A DNA stretch of 25,296 nucleotides from Methanocorpusculum sp. (GCA_029987245.1 DALTWG010000021.1:1-25296); one strand, 5' to 3'; positions 14,799-22,329 are shown, numbered from the stretch's first letter. Program-made: numbers and translations. Notes: generated by a model from the letters alone, not told the origin.

Positions 14799-16019
14799 AT
14801 GTATGATGCAGTAATTATAGGTGCGGGTCCTGCAGGTCTGTTTTGTGCGGCCCAACTTGCCGGATGCAAAACGCTTGTCATTGAAAAAATGAAGCTTCCG
14901 GGAAGAAAGCTGCTGATTGCCGGAAGCGGGCAGTGCAATATCACGCATGCGGGCAATGTGCGGGAGTTTGCGTCGCACTACGGCACGCACGGTGCGTTTC
15001 TCAAATCCGCGCTTGCGGGTTTTTCGAATACAGATACGATAGATTTTTTCACCGCGCGCAATGTACCCTGCACTGAAACAGATGCGGGGAAGGTGTTTCC
15101 GAAATCGCTTGCGGCGGATGATATTTTAGATGCGCTGCTTGATGCGTGTGATGAGGCTGGTGTTGAGTTCAGATATGAGGAGCCTGTTGAGGCAATCGAA
15201 AAAACGGAGGAGGGATTTGCAGTAACAACGCTGTTTGGCACGTACCAAAGCAGAAACGTGGTGCTTGCCTGCGGGGGCAAATCATATCCGAAGACCGGCT
15301 CTGCCGGTGACGGCTACGCGCTTGCAGAAAAGCTCGGGCATACGATTGTTGAGCCGAAGGAGGCTTTGACGCCGGTGTACATACGTAATTTCGCGCTGGC
15401 AGAGCTGGCCGGTATTTCTGTCCCGGATACGGAGGTCACCGTCTGGCGCGGGGGAAAGAAGGTCGCAGGGCACAAAGGCGATGTGCTGATTACGCGCTTT
15501 GGCTTTTCCGGGCCGGGAATTCTGGATGCGAGCCGGTTTATGCGGGCCGGGGATGTGCTTCGGCTGAACTTTGTTCAAATCCCGCCTGAGGCTTTCGAGG
15601 CGCTGCTTTTAGAGCGGTGCGCAAAAGAGGGCGCGCGCCAGGTCTCTAATTTGCTTTATCAGACCGGCTGCCCCGAGCGGCTTGCAAAAGTGTTATGCGA
15701 GGGTGCAGGTGTCGGGGCTGTTACCGGGGGGCAGCTTGGTGTGTCTGCGCGCAAAAAACTTGTGCGCGCCCTTACCTCGTATGAGGTTGAAATCGAGCGC
15801 CTTGGGGGTTTTGAGGCTGCGATGTGTACTGCAGGAGGAGTGGATTTGCAGGAGATTAGCAGAAATACCTTTGAGTCAAAGCTGGTTCCGCATCTGTTTT
15901 TTGCCGGCGAAATTACTGATATAGATGGTGATACGGGCGGATATAACATTCAGGCGGCATTTTCGTCCGGGTTTTGCGCGGCGAAAAAAATCCGCGCGTA
16001 CTGCAGTCCGGATGTGTGA
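14799..16019 (+). CDS. HI0933-type flavoprotein (FAD-dependent oxidoreductase)
   Basis: A member of the HI0933/YhiN (TIGR00275) flavoprotein family, probably a cytosolic FAD-dependent reductase; substrate unknown, although bacterial relatives include BaiN of bile-acid reduction. The dinucleotide-binding motif is GAGPAGLFCAAQL (about residues 8-20), followed by the family signature GRKLLIAGSGQCNITH, then VLACGGKSYPKTGSAGDGY in the middle and FFAGEITDIDGDTGGYNIQ near the end, which closes the FAD site. Length (406) is normal. It stands alone between the rps15 upstream region and tRNA-Thr. The second half uses GC-rich codons. Confidence 0.92.
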   Translation: MYDAVIIGAGPAGLFCAAQLAGCKTLVIEKMKLPGRKLLIAGSGQCNITHAGNVREFASHYGTHGAFLKSALAGFSNTDTIDFFTARNVPCTETDAGKVFPKSLAADDILDALLDACDEAGVEFRYEEPVEAIEKTEEGFAVTTLFGTYQSRNVVLACGGKSYPKTGSAGDGYALAEKLGHTIVEPKEALTPVYIRNFALAELAGISVPDTEVTVWRGGKKVAGHKGDVLITRFGFSGPGILDASRFMRAGDVLRLNFVQIPPEAFEALLLERCAKEGARQVSNLLYQTGCPERLAKVLCEGAGVGAVTGGQLGVSARKKLVRALTSYEVEIERLGGFEAAMCTAGGVDLQEISRNTFESKLVPHLFFAGEITDIDGDTGGYNIQAAFSSGFCAAKKIRAYCSPDV

Positions 16020-16086
16020 GAGTCGTATCACAACCTTTAAATCATACGAAGGACAACTCTATTACGCACTTTTAGCAAAAGATTGT

Positions 16087-16158
16087 GCCTCAGTGGCCTA
16101 GGGGTATAGCGCGTCCTTGGTAAGGACGAGGTCGCGAGTTCAAATCTCGCCTGAGGCT
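16087..16158 (+). tRNA. tRNA-Thr (anticodon GGT)
   Basis: Acceptor GCCTCAG pairs perfectly with CTGAGGC. Anticodon stem CGTCC/GGACG encloses TTGGTAA, giving GGT for ACC codons. T arm is GCGAG-TTCAAAT-CTCGC. CCA is not encoded; the discriminator is T, as is known for threonine tRNAs of some archaea. A TATA-like TTTAAAT at 16036-16042 lies about 45 nt upstream and a T7 tract follows the gene. Confidence 0.96.
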
Positions 16159-16161
16159 TAA

Positions 16162-16168
16162 TTTTTTT
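16162..16168 (+). terminator. Oligo-T terminator after tRNA-Thr
   Basis: Seven T residues four bases after the tRNA 3' end, followed by another TTTT at about 16172-16175; a typical archaeal tRNA terminator. Confidence 0.6.
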
Positions 16169-16415
16169 AGTTTTAATCTTGTTTTCAGTATCGTGTAGTC
16201 TTTCGCGCGCGAAGAATATTTTTTTCACCCGAATTCAGCGCTGTTTTTTGCGCTGCCGGTGTGCGCTTTTGGTTTTCCACTTGCAATCAAGGTTTGAAAA
16301 TCTGCATTTTTTTGCATGTTTTCAAAACAAATTCAACGTGAAAAAGAAACTCTATTAAAAATCAAACCGCAAATACAACTCCAATTCAGGACGCTGACGG
16401 ATTTGGTCCGCACGG
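16169..16415. other. Gene-free region with clustered inverted repeats upstream of radA
   Basis: No coding frame is supported. Three perfect inverted repeats lie within 125 nt: the palindrome TTCGCGCGCGAA (16202-16213), CAGCGC/GCGCTG (16236-16241, 16250-16255) around TGTTTTTT, and TTTGAAAA/TTTTCAAA (16293-16300, 16319-16326) with an inner TGCA/TGCA. T and A runs are frequent. The tract may hold a terminator, a regulator site or a small RNA. Confidence 0.4.
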
Positions 16416-16420
16416 TAAGG

Positions 16421-16472
16421 GGTTTAAATACTTCTTCGTCGATGTAATAGTATATCTGAATTACAAGGAGAT
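16421..16472 (+). promoter_or_regulatory. radA promoter region and ribosome binding site
   Basis: GGTTTAAATAC at about 16421-16431 is a good TATA box, predicting a start near 16453; AGTATATC a little downstream is a second candidate. AAGGAGAT (about 16465-16472) is a clear Shine-Dalgarno sequence 8-9 nt before ATG 16481, so the mRNA has a short leader. Confidence 0.6.
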
Positions 16473-16480
16473 TAGAAGAT

Positions 16481-17467
16481 ATGCCAGCACTTGAGTTATC
16501 AGACATCGCCGGCGTCGGCGAAGCAACAGCAGAAAGATTAAGGGAAGCAGGCTACCTCACGGTAGAGTCAATTGCAGTAGCAACACCGGCAGACCTTGCC
16601 GAAGCAGCTGAAATCGGAGAAAACACCGCGAAAAAGATTATCAAATCCGCGCGCGAAATCGCTGACATCGGCGGATTCAAAACCGGCGCAGACATCCTTA
16701 TCAAACGCAAAGACGTCATGAAACTCAAGACGCTTGTACCTGATTTCGATGATCTTTTAGGCGGCGGCCTTGAGACGCAGGCAATCACCGAATTCTACGG
16801 CGAATTCGGTTCCGGCAAATCTCAGGTCGTTCACCAAATGGCGGTTAACTGCCAGCTCCCGGTAGAACTCGGCGGATTAAACGGCTCTTGTCTTTACATT
16901 GATACCGAAAACACCTTCCGTCCGGAACGTATCGAACAGATGGTCAACGGTCTTGAATTTGAAACCCTGCCCGAAGGATACGTCATTCCCCCGGTCGATG
17001 AATTCCTGTCCAACATCCATGTTGCGCGCGCGACTTCGTCTGACCACCAGATGCTCTTAATCGACTCCGCGCGCGACATTGCAAACCGCCTGCGTGAATC
17101 CGGAAAACCGGTCAAACTGATTATTGTCGACTCCCTTACCGGACTTTTCCGTTCCGAATACGCCGGACGCGGAACCCTTGCAGAACGCCAGCAGAAACTC
17201 AACCGCCACATGCATGATTTATTCAAACTGGTCGACGAATTAAATGCAGTAGCAATTGTTACCAACCAGGTCATGTCCAACCCCGGACTTCTCTTCGGCG
17301 ACCCGACAAAACCGGTTGGCGGAAACATTGTGGGGCATACTGCCACATTTCGTCTCTATTTACGCAAGAGCAAAGCAGGCAAACGCATTGCAAAACTGGT
17401 GGACAGCCCGAACCTCCCCGAAGGCGAAGCGCCCTTCACTGTCGAAACCGGCGGTATAAAACCCTGA
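16481..17467 (+). CDS. radA: DNA repair and recombination recombinase RadA
   Basis: Archaeal Rad51/RecA orthologue that forms filaments on single-stranded DNA and performs strand exchange. The N-terminal helix-hairpin-helix domain (residues 1-60: DIAGVGEATAERLREAGYLT, then AAEIGENTAKKIIKSAR) binds DNA. The ATPase core has Walker A GEFGSGKSQ (107-115) and Walker B LIIVDSLTGLF (213-223), followed by the conserved AERQQKLNRHMHDL and TNQVMSNPG of loop L2. The C-terminus is short, ending soon after FTVETGGIKP. Length (328) is normal. A phosphatase gene follows after 18 nt and is probably co-transcribed. Confidence 0.97.
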   Translation: MPALELSDIAGVGEATAERLREAGYLTVESIAVATPADLAEAAEIGENTAKKIIKSAREIADIGGFKTGADILIKRKDVMKLKTLVPDFDDLLGGGLETQAITEFYGEFGSGKSQVVHQMAVNCQLPVELGGLNGSCLYIDTENTFRPERIEQMVNGLEFETLPEGYVIPPVDEFLSNIHVARATSSDHQMLLIDSARDIANRLRESGKPVKLIIVDSLTGLFRSEYAGRGTLAERQQKLNRHMHDLFKLVDELNAVAIVTNQVMSNPGLLFGDPTKPVGGNIVGHTATFRLYLRKSKAGKRIAKLVDSPNLPEGEAPFTVETGGIKP

Positions 17468-17485
17468 AAGCGCATATAATTATAT

Positions 17486-18166
17486 ATGCCTGAAGCGTTC
17501 ATCACCGATGTAGACGGGACTCTGACAGATGCCGGGCGCCGCCTCTCACTTGACGCCGTATCCGAAATCCGCCGCCTTATTGACACCGGCATTCCCGTGG
17601 TTTTTGCCTCGGGAAACACCCTGTGTTTTTTGGACGGTCTTTCTCACATGATTGGCACCGATGGAAAAGTCATTGCCGAAAACGGCGGCGTATACCGCAA
17701 CGGATTTCTGGAAAAAAAGCATGTGGAAGGAAACCGCGCGCTCTGTCTTGAAGCATATCAGCGAGTAGTTGCAGAGTTCAAACCCAAAGGCGATGAACTG
17801 CGCCTGTTCAGCTATGACTACCGCTATAGCGACCTTGCCTTTTCGCGCGACGTCGAAGCAGACGCTGTTTCCAAACTGCTGCAGGACATGCCCTTAAACG
17901 TAATAGACACCGGATTTGCCATTCACCTCCAGACACCAGGCATCTCCAAAGGCGCGGCATTTTCCAAACTCGCAGCATTAATGGGACTTGAAACATCCGA
18001 TTTCCTTGCAGCAGGCGACTCCATAAACGATATATCTATGCTTGAGCGCGCGGGCACCGCAGTCGCCCCGCAAAATGCCTGCGCCGAGGTTAAGGCACTT
18101 GGCTGTGAAATAACGGCAAAACCCTATGGCGAAGGCATCGCTGACGCAATCCGGAAATACTTCTAA
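17486..18166 (+). CDS. Phosphoglycolate phosphatase, archaeal HAD type
   Basis: HAD-superfamily (type IIB) phosphatase of the archaeal phosphoglycolate phosphatase group; it removes phosphate from 2-phosphoglycolate, a product of oxidative DNA damage repair and side reactions. The nucleophile motif is DVDGTLT (residues 8-14, Asp8 and Asp10), motif II lies in VVFASGNT, the lysine is in GISKGAAF (Lys155) and the metal-binding motif is GDSINDISML (Asp178, Asp182). Length (226) fits. The ATG is fixed by motif I so near the start. An AT-only tract (CATATAATTATAT) sits just before it but too close to act as its TATA box, so reading from radA is likely. Confidence 0.88.
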   Translation: MPEAFITDVDGTLTDAGRRLSLDAVSEIRRLIDTGIPVVFASGNTLCFLDGLSHMIGTDGKVIAENGGVYRNGFLEKKHVEGNRALCLEAYQRVVAEFKPKGDELRLFSYDYRYSDLAFSRDVEADAVSKLLQDMPLNVIDTGFAIHLQTPGISKGAAFSKLAALMGLETSDFLAAGDSINDISMLERAGTAVAPQNACAEVKALGCEITAKPYGEGIADAIRKYF

Positions 18167-18187
18167 AAAATGGAAATACTATTTTTT
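18165..18187. terminator. Back-to-back terminators of convergent genes
   Basis: AAAAAA at 18165-18170 (T6 on the minus strand, for the PRC-barrel transcript) and TTTTTT at 18182-18187 (for the radA-phosphatase transcript) lie within 23 nt where the two genes converge. Confidence 0.45.
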
Positions 18188-18455
18188 ATTGTCTGAGCAT
18201 ATAGCGGTCAACGACAATATAATCCTGGATGTCTTTCACCGCCTCAAACGGCAGAGTAATTGCCTCGTTTTCGATTCTGTACCCGGTCGTGTCAAAAGAC
18301 GGGTCAGGCTGAACGATTAAGGATAATAACTGCCCGGTTTCCGCATCAATATAGATATTGCGGATAATACCGATAATTTTGCCGTCAGTACTCATTACCT
18401 GCTTGTGACTGATTTTGCGCGTGAACACTTCACTCTGGTTTGTATGCTCTTTCAT
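18186..18455 (-). CDS. PRC-barrel domain protein
   Basis: Small PRC-barrel protein. The domain is seen as SHKQVMSTDGKIIGIIRNIYIDAETGQLLSLIVQ, followed by PFEAVKDIQDYIVVD; the family occurs in photosynthetic reaction centre H subunits, RimM (ribosome maturation) and many stand-alone archaeal proteins of unknown role. The frame can be extended to a TTG at 18485 (99 residues), but ATG 18455 (89 residues) is preferred because TAAATAG at about 18487-18494 is a good TATA box 30-35 nt away. It lies just downstream of the CBS regulator on the same strand, so the two may be functionally linked. Confidence 0.8.
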   Translation of the reverse strand: MKEHTNQSEVFTRKISHKQVMSTDGKIIGIIRNIYIDAETGQLLSLIVQPDPSFDTTGYRIENEAITLPFEAVKDIQDYIVVDRYMLRQ

Positions 18456-18516
18456 AAATACTCTATAACTTTCTTGGTTAGACAACTATTTAGCCATTTT
18501 GCTTACTGCGATGGAA

Positions 18517-19395
18517 TCACAGTGACGGAAACACTTTGATAATATCTGAGTGCGTTAAAATCCCGACCGGAGTACGCCCCTCCATAACAATAACCCGGCC
18601 GATTTTCTCCTCCTTGAATTTTTTCACCACCTCAAAAAGTTTCATCGAATCCGGAATAGTAATAACCCTTTTCACCATGATTTCAGAAACCGGCGTTTCC
18701 GAGGGAATATCCTGCTGAAACGCGCGGCAGACATCTGTCTGGGTAACAATGCCGAGCAGTTCTCCTCCCAAAACCACCGGCGCGCCGTGGATTTTTTTCT
18801 GCAGAAGCGTATTCATAACATAGGCAATTGTCATATCCGGCTCAAGCTTGATTAAGGGAGTTGACATATATTCTTTTATCGGCTTTTTCGGCAGACTCGT
18901 CATTTCCGTTGTTGAAATCAGCAGCGCGCTGTTTACCTCGTCTTTGCCGAAGACCTCCCCTTTGATTAAGAGCTTGTTTAACGGCGTCGGACCCACGGTA
19001 ATTTTATCTCCGATTTCAAACTGCCTGATATTTCCGATTACCTTTATGAGCGCGTGACATAAATCCGCGTGCGTCAGCGTCGTAAACGCAATCTCTTTAG
19101 CGCGCACCCCTTCAAGCGCCTCGCCGTTTCTCTGAATCAAAACATCGCACTCGGAATAATCGCGGGTAACATTGAGTTCGCTGTACGCGCGCGCAGTCGG
19201 GTGATACCCGCCTTTGGGGCCCGGAACCCCGTCTGCAAGCCCCAGCACTTTCAGCGCCTGCATCTGGTTTCGCACCGTTCCGGGATTGCGCTGAATAATT
19301 TCTGCTATCTCTTCTCCCTTGATTGGATGGGAATATTGATGATACAGGGAAATAAGAGTAATAAGTATATCTTTCTGAATAAGGGATAAATCCAT
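18517..19395 (-). CDS. Winged-helix and CBS-pair transcriptional regulator
   Basis: Predicted DNA-binding regulator that senses an adenine-containing ligand. The N-terminal 70 residues form a winged helix (ILITLISLYHQYSHPIKGEEIAEIIQ, then NPGTVRNQMQALKVLGLADGVPGPKGGYHPT). Residues about 80-165 form a further conserved region containing LTHADLCHALIKVIGNIRQF. Two CBS motifs make the C-terminal half (about 175-230: MSTPLIKLEPDMTIAYVMN; about 237-292: IMVKRVITIPDSMKLFEVV, ending GILTHSDIIKVFPSL). This architecture is common in methanogens, where the ligand is generally unknown (AMP, ATP or SAM-like in relatives). The promoter is shared with the divergent GTPase gene. Confidence 0.88.
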   Translation of the reverse strand: MDLSLIQKDILITLISLYHQYSHPIKGEEIAEIIQRNPGTVRNQMQALKVLGLADGVPGPKGGYHPTARAYSELNVTRDYSECDVLIQRNGEALEGVRAKEIAFTTLTHADLCHALIKVIGNIRQFEIGDKITVGPTPLNKLLIKGEVFGKDEVNSALLISTTEMTSLPKKPIKEYMSTPLIKLEPDMTIAYVMNTLLQKKIHGAPVVLGGELLGIVTQTDVCRAFQQDIPSETPVSEIMVKRVITIPDSMKLFEVVKKFKEEKIGRVIVMEGRTPVGILTHSDIIKVFPSL

Positions 19396-19411
19396 AGTAG
19401 TAACCTATGTG

Positions 19412-19428
19412 TTTTATCCTAAATAAAC
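19412..19428. promoter_or_regulatory. Abutting divergent TATA boxes
   Basis: TTTTATC at 19412-19418 lies about 24 nt before the GTPase ATG. On the other strand GTTTATTTAGG (19428-19418) lies about 28 nt before the CBS-regulator ATG. Both distances predict leaderless transcripts, and the two boxes touch. Confidence 0.5.
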
Positions 19429-19438
19429 CACCGGTAAA

Positions 19439-20464
19439 ATGTACTTTGACAGAATTCCTACAATTCCCACGGCAGATGAACTTTTAGACAGAAGTTTCCG
19501 CCGCGCGGCAAAAAAGATGAGCGAAAAGGAAAACAAACGCTATGCAGACATTGATTTCGTGCGCGCGATAACCCAGGCAACGCATGACAAACTTGTCTCC
19601 ATTATCCAGAGTTTTCCCGAATTTGAAGAACTTCCGCCGTTCTACCGCGACATGTGCGATATTTTGTTCGGCATGGAGAACCTGAAGAAAAATCTCGGCA
19701 TGATAGGCTGGGCAGCCAAAAACGTGCGCGATGTCGGTCAGGGGATTTCGCGCGGCATGCGCACTGCAGACACCCTTGTTGAGCGCAAGCGCGCGGTCGC
19801 GCGCATTGCATCTATTGTGCACCGCGCCGACGATGCCCTGCATTATATGAACGATGTGAGAAACGTTCTGCGCAAACTTCCGGCGGTAAGTTCTGATGAG
19901 TTTACGATTGCGGTAGCCGGCTATCCGAATGTCGGAAAATCCTCGTTTATACGTCTTGTTTCCTCCGCCGAGCCGGAAATAGCCTCGTATCCTTTTACGA
20001 CCAAGGGCATTATTGTCGGACACCGCGATGCGGAGCGGCGCAGAAAAATCCAGTTCATCGACACGCCCGGTCTTTTGGACCGCGCGCCGGAAGAACGCAA
20101 TGCAATCGAAAAGCAGGCGCTTAATGCGCTTGTCTATGTCGCGGATTTAGTCATGTTTGTGATTGACGCCAGTGAAAACTGCGGTTATTCGATAGGCGCG
20201 CAGCTGAAACTGCGTGAGGAAATTGCAGGATTCGTGAATGTGCCCATGATTACTGTGGTCAACAAGTCCGACATGAAGAAGTACGAAGGCTACTTCAATA
20301 TGTCCACGGTCACCGGCGAGGGTGTGGAAGAGGTGCTTGCCGAGCTTTTGCGCCTGCGCAAGGAGCTGATGGAAAAACAGGGCGTGGATTTAAGGTCGGC
20401 GCTTCCGGTGCCGGAAAAGAAGAGAAAAGGCGGCCGCGCAGAGTCTATTCTGACGGATTACTGA
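19439..20464 (+). CDS. NOG1-type GTPase (Obg-HflX group)
   Basis: Ribosome-associated GTPase related to eukaryotic Nog1, involved in large-subunit maturation. An N-terminal helical domain (about 1-150, with FPEFEELPPFYRDMCDILFG and AAKNVRDVGQGI) precedes the G domain: G1 GYPNVGKSS (161-169), the TTKGI switch, G3 DTPGLLD, and G4 VNKSD. The C-terminus is a short charged tail (PEKKRKGGRAESI). The 341-residue length is that of archaeal Nog1-like proteins, shorter than the eukaryotic form, which has additional C-terminal domains. The start is supported by a TATA box 24 nt upstream and by the MYFDRIPTIPTADELLDRSFRRA opening typical of the family. Confidence 0.9.
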   Translation: MYFDRIPTIPTADELLDRSFRRAAKKMSEKENKRYADIDFVRAITQATHDKLVSIIQSFPEFEELPPFYRDMCDILFGMENLKKNLGMIGWAAKNVRDVGQGISRGMRTADTLVERKRAVARIASIVHRADDALHYMNDVRNVLRKLPAVSSDEFTIAVAGYPNVGKSSFIRLVSSAEPEIASYPFTTKGIIVGHRDAERRRKIQFIDTPGLLDRAPEERNAIEKQALNALVYVADLVMFVIDASENCGYSIGAQLKLREEIAGFVNVPMITVVNKSDMKKYEGYFNMSTVTGEGVEEVLAELLRLRKELMEKQGVDLRSALPVPEKKRKGGRAESILTDY

Positions 20465-20489
20465 TAGTTTTCTCTTTTTTCCACAGATC

Positions 20490-20506
20490 GCACGGCAGAG
20501 CCGTGC
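20490..20506. terminator. Hairpin between convergent genes
   Basis: GCACGGC (20490-20496) and GCCGTGC (20500-20506) form a perfect 7-bp stem with an AGA loop; T6 (about 20475-20480) lies just before it. It separates the GTPase gene from the convergent minus-strand gene. The sequence before the stem, CCACAGATCGC, resembles the CAGATT units at the right end of the window. Confidence 0.45.
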
Positions 20507-20526
20507 TCAACTCTTCGGCTAAAGCC

Positions 20527-21222
20527 TCAGAGCAGCCCTTTTTCTATTACTTCATCTAAAAACACCGCGGCCGCATATGCCTCGAACGCAAATACCTTCG
20601 GCGTCAGCAAATATTCATCCGGGATGCGCCGGGCGGCCGAATTGCCGCATATCCGCACGAAATCCAGTGCGTACAGCGCCTTATCTGATAAAACCCCCGC
20701 GCGGCCGATTGCGCCGCAGAGCACTCCGAATTTCTGCGCGTCCGCGCGAATATGCTGATTTTTGCAGATAACGGCGGCCGCATTTTCGATTATAGTGCAA
20801 AGCGCGCGCGCCGCCTTTTCGGATTTTTTCTGTTTGAGAATTTCAGAAAGGCCGCGCAGCACCGGGTGTTTCCCGGCGGCGGCCTCCAGTTTTTTCATGG
20901 TATCGTTTTGCGCTGCCAGAACCTCTTGCCGGGTGTACATGCTTTTTTCCAGATTCAGCCCTTTTTCGCGCGGCAGCGCAAATCTGATTTCAAGCGATGC
21001 GCCTGCGCCGCCTGAGGGCACCGACAAAATTACATCCCCGATGTTTTGCATGTCATAAAGCGTATTAGCCGCCGCCTCCATGCGGTTAGCCGCGCGCAGC
21101 GATTTATGCAAATCACCGGCGCTGATAATTAAAGCGCGCGCCTTTTCCCCCGCCCCGTCAAAGCGCCGGTAGAGCTCGTGATGAAAATCAGCCGCCGTAC
21201 AGTTCCCGGATTTTTTCTTCAT
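20527..21222 (-). CDS. Uncharacterised two-domain protein (DUF4145-like C-terminus)
   Basis: Function unknown. The N-terminal part (about 30-85) holds IISAGDLHKSLRAANRMEAA, then GDVILSVPSGGAGASLEIRF, a small domain I recall from other archaeal and bacterial unknowns, where the usual form is SAxDLHxxVGGYPG...HRMPxCCxVM; here GGYPG and the cysteines are missing. A helical linker (90-160) follows. The C-terminal 70 residues include ALDFVRICGNSAA (185-197), which recalls DUF4145-type domains found in some restriction and defence proteins. No membrane segments. Its ATG overlaps the TGA of the J-domain gene (ATGA), so the two are translationally coupled. Strongly alanine-rich with GCGC/CGCG-rich codons. 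Domain calls are from memory and tentative. Confidence 0.55.
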   Translation of the reverse strand: MKKKSGNCTAADFHHELYRRFDGAGEKARALIISAGDLHKSLRAANRMEAAANTLYDMQNIGDVILSVPSGGAGASLEIRFALPREKGLNLEKSMYTRQEVLAAQNDTMKKLEAAAGKHPVLRGLSEILKQKKSEKAARALCTIIENAAAVICKNQHIRADAQKFGVLCGAIGRAGVLSDKALYALDFVRICGNSAARRIPDEYLLTPKVFAFEAYAAAVFLDEVIEKGLL

Positions 21223-21989
21223 TTAAAGAGACCGAAGAACCCTTTCTTCTCAACGATTTCCGGAATGATTACTATATCGCCCTTGTTTTTCGGCGCCTGC
21301 ACCCCGCGGCCAATGCACTCCTGCGGCACAAACCGGACACCGGCTTTCACCCCTGCAGGAACGGTAATGCGCATGCATCCGCCTTTAAACGGCATCTCCA
21401 TTTTCATAATGCCTCCGCGTTCGGCAATTTTTGCCGGAATTTCCATCGTGTGCAGGACATTGTTGGTCCCCTCCTCAATTTCCCAGCCGTCTTCGGGGAT
21501 AATTTTCAGATTCACATACAAATCGCCGCGTTTTTTGCCAGCCTCGGGAACACCTTTTCCCTCAACCCGGTAGCGCCGCACGCCCGGATGAATTTTTAAG
21601 ACAATCGGCTCTCCGGCAACCATAAACGGCCGGACACGCCCGCGGCCCCAGGCGGCTATCGCAAGACTTACCGGAAAATCCGCTTCAATATCGCCGCTCT
21701 TTTTTGCAACCCCTGCCATTTTTTTGTCGCGGGGAGTTGCGGTTTTCTGTGCGGGTTCAGCCGTAATTTCTTCATCATACTTCGCGCGCTTTTCTGAGTC
21801 GGAGAGGATTTCATAGGCATCCATTATTTTCAGGAGTTTTTCATTATATTCATCCTGTTTTGCTTCGTCGTCTCCCGCCTTGTCCGGGTGATAGAGTTTT
21901 ACCAGACGGACATAGGCTTTTTTGATTTCAGCTGCATCCGCGGTTTTTGCTACTTCTAAAATATCGTATAATGTTTCGGGCATTGTCAA
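21219..21989 (-). CDS. J-domain co-chaperone, CbpA-like
   Basis: The N-terminal 65 residues are a J domain (TLYDILEVAKTADAAEIKKAY) with the HPD motif (34-36), which stimulates a DnaK/Hsp70 ATPase. A linker (about 70-100) replaces the G/F and zinc-finger regions of canonical DnaJ. The remainder is a DnaJ-type C-terminal substrate-binding domain (KIHPGVRRYRVEGKGVPEAGKKRGDLYVNLKII ... MPFKGGCMRITVPAGVKAGVRFV). This is the class II (CbpA/DjlA-like) plan. A start at the third codon (21983) is equally possible. No dnaK or grpE lies nearby, so the partner is elsewhere. It is coupled by an ATGA overlap to the unknown protein downstream. Confidence 0.85.
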   Translation of the reverse strand: MTMPETLYDILEVAKTADAAEIKKAYVRLVKLYHPDKAGDDEAKQDEYNEKLLKIMDAYEILSDSEKRAKYDEEITAEPAQKTATPRDKKMAGVAKKSGDIEADFPVSLAIAAWGRGRVRPFMVAGEPIVLKIHPGVRRYRVEGKGVPEAGKKRGDLYVNLKIIPEDGWEIEEGTNNVLHTMEIPAKIAERGGIMKMEMPFKGGCMRITVPAGVKAGVRFVPQECIGRGVQAPKNKGDIVIIPEIVEKKGFFGLFK

Positions 21990-22047
21990 TACTATTTGGC
22001 GGACATACTTTTAGTACTTCTGTAATTGTAAAAGAAGGTGATGCTGT

Positions 22048-22059
22048 AAAAAAAAAAAA
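22048..22059 (-). terminator. T12 terminator after UPF0058 gene
   Basis: Twelve A residues on the plus strand, i.e. twelve T residues about 13-24 nt after the UPF0058 stop; the longest homopolymer noticed in the window and a strong archaeal terminator. Confidence 0.6.
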
Positions 22060-22071
22060 CAGAAAAGAACC

Positions 22072-22329
22072 TCAGTGCTCGACAGCTACAGCCTTCTTTC
22101 CGGTGGAAAACGTATTCGGCTTGGAAGATGCCCGCATCTCCGCAACAATCTCATTACCCAGCGTCAGCAGCGCAACACGATGGAGATTCTTATTTTTGTG
22201 AATGTGAATCGGAGAAATGGAAAGCGCATCATACTCCTCCGTGTTTACCTTATTGTCCGAAACCGACTCATAGTATTTCTTGACCTGAACCATTAACATA
22301 TGCAGGTGGATTAGTTCTTCTTTTTGCAT
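22072..22329 (-). CDS. UPF0058 family protein
   Basis: Small conserved archaeal protein of unknown function. The sequence has the family opening MQKEELIHLHMLMVQVKKYYE and the later SPIHIHKNKNLHRVALLTLGNEI, matching the UPF0058 pattern (LIHLHxLLxxVRxYYE ... HRSKxxHKxAV). The 85-residue protein is mostly helical and histidine-rich in the centre. GAGGGAG upstream of ATG 22329 is the ribosome binding site, and TATAAAAG on the minus strand (22396-22389) predicts a leader of about 36 nt. It stands as a single-gene transcript ending at the T12 tract. Confidence 0.85.
   Translation of the reverse strand: MQKEELIHLHMLMVQVKKYYESVSDNKVNTEEYDALSISPIHIHKNKNLHRVALLTLGNEIVAEMRASSKPNTFSTGKKAVAVEH

Noticed and set aside
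14608..14814. 68-codon plus-strand frame upstream of the flavoprotein gene
   Set aside because: No ribosome binding site, no familiar motif, and it runs through the promoter and the first codons of the flavoprotein gene in another frame.
16037..16228. Minus-strand frame containing ARFELATSSLPRTRYTPRPL
   Set aside because: Antisense translation of tRNA-Thr, another well-known annotation artefact.
17468..17485. AT-only tract before the phosphatase gene as its own TATA box
   Set aside because: It is within 15 nt of the ATG, so a start 25 nt downstream would remove the start codon and the catalytic motif right after it.
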